A stretch of 64,000 nt of DNA from Phragmites australis (GCF_958298935.1 NC_084924.1:24277819-24341818); one strand, 5' to 3'. Positions 9,691 through 22,220 are shown, counted from the stretch's first letter. Program-made: numbers and translations. Notes: a model not told the origin generated them from the sequence alone.

Positions 9691-11710
9691 CAATGTTCTA
9701 GGAGTTGTGTAACTCACGGCCGTCCTCCGTGGCTAACTTGACCACGCCAGGTCGGGTGACATTGACCACCTTGTAGGGTACCTCCCATTTGGGGGACAGT
9801 TTATTCCGATCGACCTTATTTTGAATTTGCCTAAGGACGAGGTCGCTTACGACCAGTGTTCGTTGTCGTACCCTTCAGTCGTGGTAGCGTTTGAGGCTCT
9901 GCTAATACCGAGCGGCTCGAATAAGAGCACGATCGCAGAACTCTTCGATCAGGTTTATGTCATCCTCTAATCGCGCCACTTGGTTGTTGTCCGAGTAGTT
10001 GCTGATTCGGAGTGACTGGAAGGCAATTTCGGAGGGGAGCATGGCTTCCGCGCCAAAGACCAAGAAGAAAGGGGTTTTGGCCGGGCCTAGTTGGCGGTCA
10101 TCTGTAGTGACCAGAGTACCATGGGGAGTTCATCCACCCAATACTTTGAATAGCGCTTAAGCCGATCAAAAACCCGGGTTTTGATCCCTTGTAGTATCAT
10201 CCCATTTGCCCTCTCGACTTGTCCGTTGCTTTGGGGGTGAGCCACAGATGCAAAGAAAACCTTTGTCCCGATTTCCTCACAGTAATCTTGGAAAGCACTA
10301 CTGGCAAATTGAGTTATGTTATCCGTGATTATGCGGTTTGGACTGCCAAACCGCATTACCAGCCCCTGTATGAACTTAATCGTTGTTGTGGCGGTGATCT
10401 TCCTGACAGTCTCGGCCTCGATCCACTTAGTAAATTTGTCGATTGCCACGAACAGGAACTCAAAACCACCCGGGGCTTTTGGGAATGGTCCCACAATATC
10501 GAGCCCTCAGACAGCGAAAGGACAAGAGAGTGGTATAGTTTGCAATGCTTGGGCTGGTAGGTTGGTATTTTGGCCGTGGTACTGGCATGACTCGCATTGT
10601 TTCAAGATCTGATCAATCCAGGTCGTACCCGAACCGAGCAGGGCGACCACATGATGATCGCCTGAGGTCGACGGCACCGAAGGAGGTGTTGCCTCAAAAG
10701 GTGTTCCCTCGGGTGCTCCATTTTTTAGCAGAGCATCCCTGTCACCTTGGCCCAAGGTCACGGTGGGTGGTTGTTTGAGTCTTTCTTCAAAGACTCTGAC
10801 CAGGAAAAATTCTTGAGAAGAAGCTAGATGGGCCAGCTCATCGGCCAACAAGTTGTCCTTGTGAGGGACGTATTTGACCTCAAAGTCGATGAAGCATCAC
10901 TCTAGTTTTCTCACTTCGACAAGGTATGCACCTAGTTTTCTTGTAGTAGCGAGTCCCCTATCTCTAATAATCGTTTAATCCCAAGTGTGGAGGTTGCTCG
11001 CATTCCGAACAAGAGGCCCTCATATTCAGCAGTGTTATTAGTGGCTAGAAAATACAATTGAACAACGTACCTAAGGATGTCAACAGTGGGTGAGGTCAGA
11101 ACCACCCTAGCTCTGGCTCCCTTCAGCATGAACGACACATCAAAATGCAAGGTCCAATTCTCGTCTGCCTCCGGTCACTGCACCTGCTCGAGCTCAGAGG
11201 ACGACCACATGGCTACGAAATCGGCCAGCGCTTGGGACTTGATAGAAGTTCGGGGGATGAACTGAAGGTCGAACCCCCAAGCTCTACTGCCCACTTTTCT
11301 GTTCTCCCTATTGCATCTCTATTATGGAGAATTTCCCTAATTGGGAATGAGGAGATCACCTTGATTTTGTGATTCTGGCAGTAGTGTCTGAGCATGCGAG
11401 AGTTTATCATGATGGCGTACAACAGTTTCTGAGCCTGTGGGTATTGAGCCTTGGCCTCGTGTAAGACCTCGCTGACGTAGTATATCGGTCGCTAGAGGCC
11501 CTCTCGCTCGGTGATCAGGACCGCGCTTGCGACCTGTGGTGTCGCGGTAACATAGAGCAAGAGCTCCTCGTTGGGTCAAGGCGCGGTTAGTATGGGAGGT
11601 GTGGAGAGGTACCTTTTAAGTTCTTGGAATGCCGTTTTTGCCTCTGGTGTCCATAGGAAGCGGTCATTTTTCTTCCGGAATTTGAAGAGTGGTAGCCCCT
11701 TTCCCCTAGC
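9691..11710 (-). pseudogene. Tat-lineage pol, RNase H and integrase part (copy B)
   Basis: Reading leftwards, 11700-11213 carries the end of the RT/RNase H region; 11150-10932 carries the second RNase H-like domain (NNTAEYEGLLFGMRA); 10851-10507 is the linker with the integrase zinc region (CESCQYHGQN); 10494-10087 is the integrase core (DKFTKWIEAE, RIITDNITQFAS, HPQSNGQVERANG) and 10086-9700 the C-terminal part. The core keeps the second Asp and the Glu of D,D-35-E. Two RNase H-like domains are typical of Tat. Frames are broken in several places. It continues the RT at 15850-16376, from which it is separated by the solo LTR at 11711-15844. Confidence 0.82.
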
Positions 11711-12784
11711 TATAACACCCTAATTTTCAGATTTCTCAAATTTTCCAAGAGTATTGAATAGCTTCACCAGTAGTATAGGTTTAAAACCTATTTTCTTAAT
11801 GAATCAATCAATATAGGTTATTATTTTGTGTGTATTGCATGCTGAGTTTTGTTAGGAGCTAGGTAAATGTATTAGAGTTCTTTTTCGTTTTCTTTCTCTT
11901 TCATGTTTTGAGTGAAAAAGATTTTGAAAAGGTTTTTACAGAATTCAGTAGTGAATAAGTTAAGGATCTTAATGCTTGGAATTCAAAATCTTTGTTCATC
12001 ATCTATTCAATCCTTGATCATACCTGATCTTTCTCTAGTTCAATTCAAATATTATCCAAATCCTTATTTAAAGTCAATCTCTTCTCTTTCTCAAATTCTA
12101 CCCAAATCCAAATTCAAATTCCTTATCTACTCCTATTCTTGTTCAACCTCATCTTTTTCGTTTCTCTAAATTCACTCCAAGCTCAATTCAAATTCAAAAG
12201 CTATTCAAATTTCTCTGCAAAATTTTCTTTTTTTAAACCATAGATATACCTAAAGTGTCTTTGGGCTCAATCTTACTCAAGTCCAAACCCTTATCCATCT
12301 AGAAGGCCCAACACAAAGGATCCACGAAATCTGTAAATTTTCGTGGAGTCCTGGACAGCCTGATTTTCGCATGAAGTTTTGGATTTCAAAACAGCCTCAA
12401 ATGCAAACATTGATAATACCAAAGTTGTAGGTATCGTCGAGAGCTTTGATTTGAACTTATGAAAGTTGCCTTTTGGATAATGGAGCTAGGAGTTATGGCC
12501 CCCAAAATCAGTGATGTGTAGATAAGTCTGAGTTCAAACAGTTTATCTTGTGGCGCATTTTTGGAAATCAAGATGGTGTTTTCGGAAGTTCCAATGACTA
12601 CCAAAGTTGTATATCTTTTCGATTAATACAATTTAGAATAAAGAAAAGTTCAATTTGGAGTCCGGACGATGGAGATATCATCCTCGGAATACAGAGCTGC
12701 AAAAAAAAGAAACCGTAACCGACACAAACTCGAATCCGATTCGTGTTCGGTTTGGACTCCACCTCAACCAGCCGCCCTTAGCCC

Positions 12785-12792
12785 TATAAATA
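12785..12792 (+). promoter_or_regulatory. LTR TATA box
   Basis: TATAAATA after TAGCCC, about 1.07 kb into the LTR. The context is shared with 8621 in the sister LTR. Confidence 0.5.
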
Positions 12793-14123
12793 TGTGTTGC
12801 ACGCCCGCTCCTACCCCTATTCCATTCCCCCAATCCCTAGAAGTTGCTGCTGCCCTATCTGTGCATTGCCGGAGTGCCGCCGTTCGCCGGAGCCGCCACC
12901 GCCGCCGCCCGTGATGTGCTACGTCGTCTTCTCCGCGAATCCTACTTCCTCGACCATCAAAGCAAGACGAGGACCCCTTCTTCTCCTCCTTACTACTGTT
13001 TTAGCATCATACTAAGTCCCTAGCCAAGCTCTTGGCCCGGCCAAAGCCCGATCTACGCCGTCACGGTCGTTGCCGTCGCGGACAGCCGTGCTGTAGCCGA
13101 TTGGCATCGACCTTCCTGACTGACCAGAGGTCAAATCGCCAAGCCCTTTCACCGATGCATGTCCCATGATATTCCCCACACCCTCACCAACCAAGTAAGC
13201 CAGTAGAGCAGCCAAACCACCGCAATCAAGGTCGACATACCCGCTATCCGGTTTCTAGACGCATTCTGCGCGTGCACCGGATTTGCATTGGCGTTCCCCG
13301 TCAATCCGAAAGCCGTATGGATGCACCAACCAGTCACGACATGGCCCATTGAGTCTCCTACGTGACCCTAGAAGCCCATCCCCGTTTGTACAGCGACACG
13401 ACCAGGATGCCATTGCCAACCACAGCATGTCGCAGCCATCACCCGTCTCATCTCCGTTGATTGTTCTTCCTCTCAGTGGATGATCTACCAAAAACTATGC
13501 CATAACATTGTGTTCCCTGGATATATGAACATTTCTATTCAAACGGTTTCTCAAATTTTATAGGCAATATCCTGGAACATGAGCGTCTTCATTCCTACAT
13601 CTGTTCGGGGTCACCACCAAACCTAAAAGCAGTCATCGCTATTTTGCCGCTACCTCGGATGACCCCTTCCAAAACCAACCATACCACTGAGTTAATCTTT
13701 CCGCCTTCTATGCCATGCTTCCCTCGTTTCACTGAAACACCACTGAAGCCAACATCAATGTCTGTGGCCACGTGCTCGATCGCCATCTCCGACAAATCCC
13801 GAACCACCACCGCTACATAGAGTCACCGGCAGTATCCTTAACATAGAAGCGCAACCTTCAGCCTTTTGATCCATCATAAGTGGTTGATACTAGATCCCAG
13901 TTTATCCCTTCTTTAATCCAAGATGATACTCGCATAGCATGCCAAGTCAGCGCCCCATCACTCTCCTTAGCCTAGCCAGTGAAGTCTAGTCTGCCCTACA
14001 CTTCTTGAATCTTGCGCAATGATGTTGTCAAGCCAGACACAGTGATTGTGCGATAAAACCTTTCCCATAGGAAAATAGTTCCGGTAAATCAGCATTTCCT
14101 TTTCAATCTAATCCATCTTCCGA

Positions 14124-14179
14124 AAGCCCGTTCTCTTTTCATCTTAACTCCAAGCCCGTTCTCTTTTCATCTTAACTCC
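14124..14179. repeat. Two tandem 28-bp units
   Basis: Two identical adjacent copies (14124-14151 and 14152-14179) of a unit beginning AAGCCCGTTCTCTTTTC. This is a local duplication within the solo LTR. Confidence 0.85.
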
Positions 14180-15127
14180 GATTTAGGCGATTCTTGCGTC
14201 TAAATGTTTCTAAAATATTTCTATCCAACCATAGTATTTTTAAAGTGTTTTGATGATGTTTGGTATGTTGTTCTTAGTGTTTTCTTTGTGTTGTTTGTCG
14301 GTAGTTCTCGCGATTAGTCGATAACATTTTGGATCAGTTCGAGAGACTTTAAGACCAAGATTTCGACAACACTGAGCAACATTGGGTAAAAGGCAAGTGA
14401 CCTTGATCATCTTGAACCTATGTTTTGAAATGTTTTATTTTACAAAATTGCATGCAGTGTCAATATGATGGGTAGTCACCTATGTTAGGGTTTTCCCTAG
14501 ATTTTCCCTTATCATCCCTTGGATCCTAGATGGTTTATGGTTAGGTGTCTTTTATGGGTAGATTGCTTAGCCATGCTTTTGGGATGTTGAGAAGTGTCAT
14601 AATCTTGACTAATGAACATATGCAACAATGGTCGTTATTGTGTTAATAGTCTAACAACATGGAACCTTAGGCCTTGAGCAAAGTGGTTTTGATGGTTATC
14701 ATGGTTATGATGTTGGTTTAGTATTTGCTCAAGTAATCTAAGTAAGGATCAGTTCATGGAGCGACAACCCAAGAAGTAACGTACCAACCACGAGGCTGAT
14801 ATGGGTAAGGCGTGACATACTGATTAGAGTCTATCCAGTGTGTGTTGTGTCAGCACAAAAGGGGGCTTCTGGGTAGGAGTTGAACTCGCGTAAAGCCTGG
14901 TGGTAAAACCTAGTGGGCAGACACATACTGGGTTAGTCTATGGTTAGTGGCAAATGTCATGGAGTGATTCTTGGTGGCACCACTGGCGTGTGTTAAATAT
15001 TTGCGCAACACGGTAACATGGAATTCACTGACTCGTGGGAAAAGCTGGACAACCTCTGCAGAGTGTAAAACTGTTATAACAGTCGTGCTCACGGTTATGA
15101 GAGATTTGGATCCTCACATGATTAGTG

Positions 15128-15318
15128 GGTTGTGGTTATGGTTCTGGTTCTGGTACAGGGAGTACTAGATGGTTGTGGTTATGGTTCTCGTACAGGGAGT
15201 ACTAGATGGTTGTGGTTATGGTTCTGGTACAGAGAGTACTAGATGGTTGTGATTATGGTTTTGGTACAGGGAGTACTAGATGGTTGTGGTTTTGGTTATA
15301 GTACAGGGTGTACTAGAT
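15128..15318. repeat. Minisatellite: five units of about 37 bp
   Basis: Units start at 15128 (43 bp, with an extra GGTTCT), 15171, 15208, 15245 and 15282 (37 bp each). Each has GGTTGTGGTTATGG, then GTACAGGGAGTACTAGAT. The related solo LTR at 158-3375 has a single unit near 719-770 on the opposite strand, so the array expanded in this copy. Confidence 0.9.
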
Positions 15319-15849
15319 GGTTATAGTATGCAAGGTGGGGAGTCTTGTATGCTGTGTGTTGGACTATATGGGTTATATTCACTCAATAATTGTTTAATGC
15401 TTTTGAGTCAAAATATGTTTTCATTACTCGCATTTACACAAAAATACCATTTGTTAGCCTATTCTTGATATAATCCTGCATATCATTACTTTCCCCCACT
15501 TGCAGAGTACTCTATGTGCTCACACTTGCTATTTCCCCTACACCATACGACATGTGTGCTGCTGCTCAATGAGTGAAGATGTTGAAGACTATCAAGACGA
15601 GGTTGTGACGTTCTAGGCGCGTGTCTCCTGGTCGGTTGCCTGTGGTGTTGTTGGGCACCAGTGCTTCTATTCCGCTGCAGATATTTTTATAGATGACAAT
15701 ATATGTCAATTGTTGTAAGAGTTTAACGTTTATTCGATAAAAGTATTGCTTTTGTTACTTCACCTGTGACGTCCTTATGTGTGTTTAACATCCTGGGCAC
15801 ACATAAGACGCATCTGGTTTTGCTTGTTAAAACCGAGTGTGACACCAAC

Positions 15850-16376
15850 CTTGAGATGAACCTGCTCAGGGCAGCAATGCATCCTGTTAGTTTCTGGACT
15901 TCTTTTAATTTGGTCGGCGGCCACATCTGGTCAATGGCTCTGATCTTGTCAGGGTTTGCTTCAATCCCTCGATGAGATACGAGGAACCCTAGCAGCTTTT
16001 TGGATGGAACCCCGAACGTACACCTCTCTAGGTTCAGCTTCATACGGTACTTCCGGAGATTATCAAATGTTTCTTGGAGGTCGGCGACAAGGTCTATCTT
16101 GATCCGACTCTTGATGACAACATCATCCATGTATGCCTTGATGTTCCTACTGAGGTGTGGTCGGAGAAAGAGTTGAATGCATCGTTGGTAAGTGGTGCCG
16201 ACGCTTTTCAGGCCAAAAGGCATTTTTACATAAAAAAAGATCTGAAGGGTGCAACAAAAGCCATTTTCTCTTCATCCCCTCTACACATGCTAATTTGATG
16301 GTACCCTGACCGGATATCCAAGAAGCATAACAGGTCACTGCCGGCAGTTGAGTCAACTAGCTCGTCGATTTGCCGG
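15850..16376 (-). pseudogene. Tat-lineage reverse transcriptase part (copy B)
   Basis: The minus strand encodes RT from LLCFLDIRSGYHQIS (first catalytic Asp) through a disrupted stretch to KAYMDDVVIKSR (the YMDD active site) and on to PDKIRAIDQMWPPTK and CIAALSRFISRLV. It joins to 11710 leftwards once the solo LTR is removed. Directly upstream it is fused to a gag fragment without any protease. A stop and a frameshift near 16220-16240 break the frame. Confidence 0.8.
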
Positions 16377-16795
16377 GCCGGTCATTTGCCGGGTGTGACC
16401 TGGAGTCGATCTGCTGCTCTTAGGCCTCCGCAGCCTGTGCGCATTTGTTTGCAAGATCAAAGAGCTCGGTGGTGTTTCAGATCACCCGGGTGGCTAGCTT
16501 CTCGACCATTTTCTGGTCTTTAACCTTCCTCTTGAATGCTATGACCACGGATTCCCCCATGATCCTTGGAATGGTGTTTCAACGCTCAGTGAAGCACCGG
16601 ATGTAGTCTCGTAGTGACTCACCTTGTCGCTTTCGGACCTAATACAGGTCATCCTCGACCCCTGGTCAGGCATAGGTTCCCTGGAAGTTGGCAACAAGCT
16701 GGTTGCACAGGTCTTCCAAGGAGTGAACCAACCCACAGGGGAGATTCATCAACCAAGACCATTTTTGAGCGGAGCAACCTCGTCACCTTGGCCTG
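16377..16795 (-). pseudogene. Tat-lineage gag fragment fused to RT (copy B)
   Basis: The minus strand carries gag-like sequence: a region with LVANFQGTYA, then RQGESLRDYIRCFTE and MVEKLATR, ending near ELFDLANKCAQAAEA. In this lineage gag normally precedes protease and RT by well over 1 kb; here the next codons are already RT, so protease and the gag C-terminus were deleted at about 16375. On its other side it abuts the post-RNase H linker of copy A at about 16795. Stops interrupt it. Confidence 0.6.
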
Positions 16796-19742
16796 AGGCC
16801 ACGATGGATGGTTGTGAGAGTCTTTCTTCAAAGACTCTAACCAGGACAGATTCTTGAGAAGAAGCTAGACGGGCCAGCTCATCGGCCAGGAAGTTGTCCT
16901 TGTGAGGGACGTGTTTAACCTCAAAGCCGACAAAGCGTCGCTCTAGTTTTCTTACTTCGCCAAGGTATGCAGCTACTTTACATCTAGTAGCGAGTCCCCT
17001 ATTGCTAATAATCGTTTAATCCCCTGTGTGGAGGTTGCTCGCATTCCAGACAAGAGGCCCTCATATTCAGCAGTGTTATTAGTGGCTGGAAAATACAATT
17101 GAACGACGTACCTAAGGATGTCACCAGTTGGTGAGGTCAGAACCACCCTAGCTCTAGCTCCCTTCAGTGTGAATGACCCATCAAAATGCAAGGTCCAATG
17201 CTCGTCTGCCTCCTGTCGTTGCACCTGCTCGGGCTCAGAGGACAACCACTTGGCTACGAAATCGGTCAATGCTTGGGACTTGATAGAAGTTCGGGGGACG
17301 AACTGAAGGTCGAATCCCCAAGCTTTACTGCCCACTTTTCTGTTCTATGCATCTCTATTATGGAGAATTTCCCTAATTGGGAATGAGGAGATCACCTTGA
17401 TTTTGTGATCATAGAAGTAGTGTCTGAGCGTGCGAGAATTTATCATGATGGCGTACAACAGCTTCTGAGCCTGTGGGTATCGAGCCTTGGCATCGTGTAA
17501 GACCTCGCTGACGTAGTATATCGGTCACTAGAGGCCCTCTCACTCGGTGATCAGGACCGCGTTTGCGACGTGTGGTGTCGCAGCAACATAGAGCAAGAGC
17601 TCCTTGTTGGGTCAAGGCGCAGTTAGTACGGGAGGGGTGCAGAGGTACCTTTTAAGTTCTTGGAATGTCGTTTCTGCCTCTGGTGTCCACGGGAAGCGGT
17701 TGTTTTTCTTCCGAAGTTTGAAGAGTGGCAGTCCCTTTTCCCCTAGCCTTGAGATGAACCTGCTCAGGGTAGTAATGCATCCTGTTAGTTTCTGGACTTC
17801 TTTTAATGTGGTCGGCGGCTGCATCTAGTCGATGGCTCTAATCTTATCGGGATTTACCTCAATCCCTAGATGAGATACGAGGAACCCCAGCAGCTTTTCG
17901 GATGGAACCCCGAATGTACACCTCTCCAGGTTCAGCTTCATACGGTACTTACAGAGATTATCAAATGTTTCTTGGAGGTCGGCGACTAGGTTTATCTTGA
18001 TTCGACTCTTGACGACCACATCGTCCACATATGCCTCGACGTTCCTACCGAGATGTGGTCAGAGAATAAGTTGAATGCATCGTTGGTAAGTGGCGCCGGT
18101 GCTTTTCAGGCAAACGGCATTTTTATATAACAAAAGATCCCGAAGGGTGTAACAAAAGCCAATTTCTCGTCATCCCCTCTACACATGCTAATTTGATGGT
18201 ACCCTGACCGGGCATCCAAGAAGCATAACAGGTCGCTACCGACAGTTGAGTCAACTAGCTGGTCGATTCGGGGAAGGGGAAAAAGATCTTTCGGGCATGC
18301 CTTGTTTAGGTCGGTGAAGTCGACGCAAATTCTCCACATACCATTGTGCTTCCGGACCATGACTGGGTTAGCCAGCCATTCTGGGTACTGTACCTCTTGG
18401 ATGAAGCCTGCCTCGAGGAGCTTATCGATCTCCTGCTAAAGTGCTTCCTTCCGGTCAACCATGAACTCACGTGCCTTCTGCCTGATGGGTCGTGCGTCCG
18501 ACCTTATGGATAGCTTGTGCTCGATCACATCCCTAAGGACTCCGGGCATATTAGATAGAGCCCATGAAAAGACATCTGAGTTTGCCTGGAGGAAGGTGAC
18601 GAGCACGAGTTCCTATTTGGGATCCAGTGAGGCCCCAATCTGGACAGTCCGAGTTGGGTCGGTGTCGTCCAGGCTTACTGCTTTGAGTCCATCATCTGGG
18701 CTGGCGATGACCTGGACTTTTACCAGCCATCTGCTGGGCTCGATGGTCTCGAGCTGTGACCCGGGTGTTAGCTCGACCATGTCGAGGCTCCTCTTGTCGC
18801 AGTGTAGGGCTGTCTTGGTGTTGCCGACAATGGTGATGGCCCCTATTGGCCCAGAGATCTTGATTGCCTGGTACACGTATTGAGTGATGGCCATGAACTG
18901 GGCCATCACTGGTCACCCGAGGATTGCGTTATACACAGTCCTCAAGTTGGCCACATCAAGGAGGATCCTTTCAGTCCTGAAGTTATCCGACGAGCCTATG
19001 GTGACCGGTAGCTCAATTCGTCCTAGTGGTTTGGCTGAGGAGCCCAGGGTGATTCCGAAGAAAGGTAGTGATGGGTTTAAAGAGCTTCTCGAAATTTGCA
19101 CGGCATCCAGAGCGTTGGTGAAGAGAAGGTTGATCGAGCTTCCCTGTCGATGAGCACGCGGCCTTCTCGGATGTTTTGTACTGTGGGTTCAGCCACAATG
19201 GGGTAGCGACCATGGCGCCTAATGTATGCCGAATATTCAGCCTGGCTGAAATTGAGCGGGACCTCCGAAACCTTGAGGTGTGGGCTCGGGTCTGATGCGA
19301 TTGACCAAACGTCCCAGACCAACTATTTGTACTCCCTATTAGAGGAATATGTTGCGGCACCCCCGAAGATGTGATGGACCATGTGGTTGGCCTGTTGGTA
19401 TCTTAGTGCCGACTGGTCGGGGGCAGCCTAGCCTTCATCATTGTCGTCACACTTATGCTTGTGCTCTTTGAGCTCCTGGTCGATGATGCCTCATACAACC
19501 TTGCATTCAGTTAGGTCGTGGGCATCCGTGCGATGGATCGGGCAATAGCCCCGACCTTTTCTCCTGTCCTTTTTTTTGAAGGGTCGGCATGTAAGGCCGG
19601 CTTGTTCGACTGTCAAGACTTCAGGGGATTCGGCTTTTCTCTTGTTCTTCTTATTCTTCCGGTCGGCTCCTTTGACATAGAGGATCGAATCGAGCTCAAA
19701 AACAATGGAAAAATGGTAGGGGAAGCCTCACCTTAGTGCATT
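16796..19742 (-). pseudogene. Tat-lineage gag end, protease, RT and RNase H (copy A)
   Basis: Reading leftwards: a gag zinc motif YCPIHRTDAHDLTEC near 19540; IFGGAATYSS near 19350; the protease region 19330-18910; the RT from 18360 (MWRICVDFTDLNKACPKD, LDARSGYHQIS) through MDDVVVKSR at 18028 to LTGCITTLSRFISRLGEKG near 17755; the RNase H region; and the second RNase H domain at 17335-16973 (HFDGSFTLKGARARVV, NNTAEYEGLLSG). It then stops in the linker near 16800, without integrase. Several stops and frameshifts are present, for example after the RT fingers at 18106. It duplicates the same region found in copy B, so the two copies were joined by rearrangement. Confidence 0.8.
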
Positions 19743-19747
19743 AAAGC

Positions 19748-20353
19748 TTTCTAGCAAATGGGTTTGCTTCAGGAAGGATTCGATTTGCGGATCAGCTCCC
19801 GAGGTGGTGGTGGAGCTTGAGGTGAACGGCGGGTCTCCGACAGGGGAGAAGAGGAGGAGAATCTTAGGGAAGTCCTTTTGGAGCGCATGAGAGTCCCCTC
19901 CTCCGATCTCTGACCCTCGAACGTGATGACAACGGAATCCCTCTCCCTTCTAGTGTTGGGTGGAGAGAGTGAGAGAGAGAGAGAAAATGAGATAGTGAGA
20001 GAGTGAGAGAGGCAATCAACCATCTTAAGTCGAGCCTCTATGTGATGGCAACACACACATGGCAAGCCCACGTGGCTGCCATCTGGCTGTCAGGCCACGG
20101 GTGATCCTGGTCAGACTGCGAGAAGGGTTTTGGAGGGGTTTTGTGCTGAATATTTCTAAGGATTCCCGCTTTCCCTTCCATTTCTTCTCCAAAGGATCTA
20201 GGGCTTTTCTAAGGAGCTCTAAACCATCTCTAAGGTGTTTGAAACACCTTCGAACTAAACTTGTTGGACAATTACGTAACAACACAGGTGATAACACATG
20301 TGATAATGATTAAGCGATGCTTAATTATGGCTTATCATTTTTGGGACGTGACA
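19748..20353 (-). mobile_element. First ~606 bp of a Tekay-type LTR, inverted
   Basis: On the minus strand it starts at 20353 with TGTCACGTCCCAAAAATG, the LTR start shared with 49705 and 57738. It runs through TTAAGCATCGCTTAATCA and a CTCTCTC-rich block to 19748, where AAAGC (19743-19747) precedes it. The rest of the LTR follows at 20354 in the opposite orientation. Confidence 0.65.
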
Positions 20354-22215
20354 TCAAGTCAATCTGACTGCCATATTGGAGATCAAAACCTCAGTCAAAC
20401 CCGTAGTCAGGAGTTAGACTGCCACTAGGGTCTGTTTGAACGATAGAGGCCAAAACCTTCTGCATGTTGACAGTCTGACCACCACAATACCTATGGTCTG
20501 ACTGCTAGTTACTCAAAGCCTTATGAGCTTAGGTTGCCTTATCCGAGGTTCGAACCATTTCCAACCCGAATTGTTTGACAATCTTTTGCAAATGCTTTCA
20601 AAACACGGTGCTCCATTATTATTCAAGCATGCATCATATGCACATGTTTTCATTGTTTGATTATATATTCATGCATTCAAATTTTGTTTAGAGAGTGATG
20701 CGCCACCATTCTTCGTGATCGAGATCGACACCGAACCGGTTCTGAATGTGAACGAAGCACTTGGAACAGGAAGACAAGCAGCATGTTGCACCCTTTAGTT
20801 GAATTGAATGGAGTATAAATTGATAAGTCATCACATTTGTATGTTTGCATGTTGAGCGATGTTGATGTGGGTTTATATGGGTGGAACCTATATTGATTTG
20901 CATTACCTCTATGTTGAGTTGTTGATTATCCCTATCATTGTAGCCTTGATAACTTTGTTGGTGTCTAACTTGAGAGTTATTCGATAGAAGATGAACAATG
21001 GTTCAACCGTTGTTCACGAGTTTAGGGCTTACTTATGATTTACAAACACAATGACAATGATATGGGTTGTATGAGATGTGAGGATGAGGCGAGATGTGGA
21101 CAGTGCTAGGGGTATTTTCTTCACCGGAGGAGTGCCTTAATGTAGTTCAGGAAGGGAGCCTGGATGCCATAGACCGCTTGTATTGGTTAAGCACCAAACA
21201 TTGTTGCAGTTGGCTTAAGCACTTTTCATACTTACCAAATGCCTAGATATGGGATGGGTAAGCCAAGTACCATAAGTCATTGCGTTCATTTGACCTGTGA
21301 GTCAAGGTGTGAGTGAGAATGCTATTAGAGGCACCAGAGATTGTGTCCGGTAAGTCACCATACGCTCGGGATCTAGGTGGCCTCCACATTACTCGACATG
21401 GGAACAAAGATTCGGGTGGGTACGTGAACTGTTGGTACGTGAATCATCACTCGCAACTAACGGGTTATGTGGCCGGTGGTTTCGTGTTGTGTTGGTCCAT
21501 GAGTACTCCCCTACAAGGTGTAAAAAATAATTCAAATTGCCACCCTCTCAGTCATGAGCATGCTTTCTGTCCATTTGTAGTAGTCGTAGAGTTCCGACAT
21601 CGGGAATATTGGGTATGCTGGGTTGTGGTTGAGATGGTTATGTTCATAGCAATGACTGTTATAGTTCCAATTACCTTTGTGTTCCTGTTGTTGGTCACAT
21701 GGTAGAAAGATATATGTTGTTAAATCTAGGTGCTCACAGATAGGTGTTAAGATGCTTACGCATATGATTCTACATAACCTTGTGGTCTACTCCTTGCTAA
21801 TGGCTCCATTTCATAATCCTTGGGGTCGGGTTATTATATGTACCCAATATAGATTAAGTCTTGCAAGTACATTCGTACTCGTGTGGCGAGTTTTTGGGTG
21901 GAGTCTAAGGGCATATGGTTTCACCTAGCTTTTGGTGTTGATAAGTGTTACTTTTTCGCTGCATAGTTTCTCTAATATTTTTTTTTGTAAATTGTTGTAA
22001 ATGGTCGAATGCTGAAGAAATTGTAATAGAATTTAATTACTTGTTCTTTCTTAAGTTTTATTCTGATGCTATATGTTAGAATGGTATGTGTTCCGATCTT
22101 GGGCACAAAACACATGCCGGAATTATCGGGATGGTATTCCGGTTGATCATCGTGTTCGTGTTAAGAAAATGATCATCTTGATGATTAATTGGAATACTAA
22201 TTGGATGGTTTCTCA
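20354..22215 (+). mobile_element. Remaining ~1.86 kb of the same Tekay-type LTR
   Basis: It begins at the dyad-motif block (AATCTGACTGCC and related motifs, 20360-20510) and follows the same order as the LTR at 49705: the ATAGACCGCTTG block at 21170, the CATGAGCATGC block at 21555, GGGCACAAAACACATGCC at 22101 and TGATGATTAATT near 22178. It ends TGGTTTCTCA at 22215 and is followed by AAAGC (22216-22220), matching 19743-19747. No internal domain is present, so with 19748-20353 this is a solo LTR containing an inversion. Confidence 0.7.
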
Positions 22216-22220
22216 AAAGC

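Larger units (their letters stand above)
11711..15844 (+). mobile_element. Solo LTR (4.1 kb)
   Basis: It runs from TATAACACCCTAATTTTCAG (first base pair TG changed to TA) to AACCGAGTGTGACA. It interrupts the minus-strand Tat pol exactly where the parallel copy at 17741-17755 is continuous (CCCCTAGCCTTGAG). Flanks are CTAGC (11706-11710) and CCAAC (15845-15849), consistent with a 5-bp duplication carrying two transitions. No gag or pol lies inside. A TATA box is at 12785. The central block 13040-14090 has no visible counterpart in the shorter LTR at 7597 and holds a 71-codon minus-strand frame (13810-13595) that I do not recognise. Confidence 0.82.

Noticed and set aside
15128..15318. Regular repeats suggesting a CRISPR array
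   Set aside because: The units are head-to-tail without unique spacers, and the sequence is a plant LTR; it is a minisatellite.
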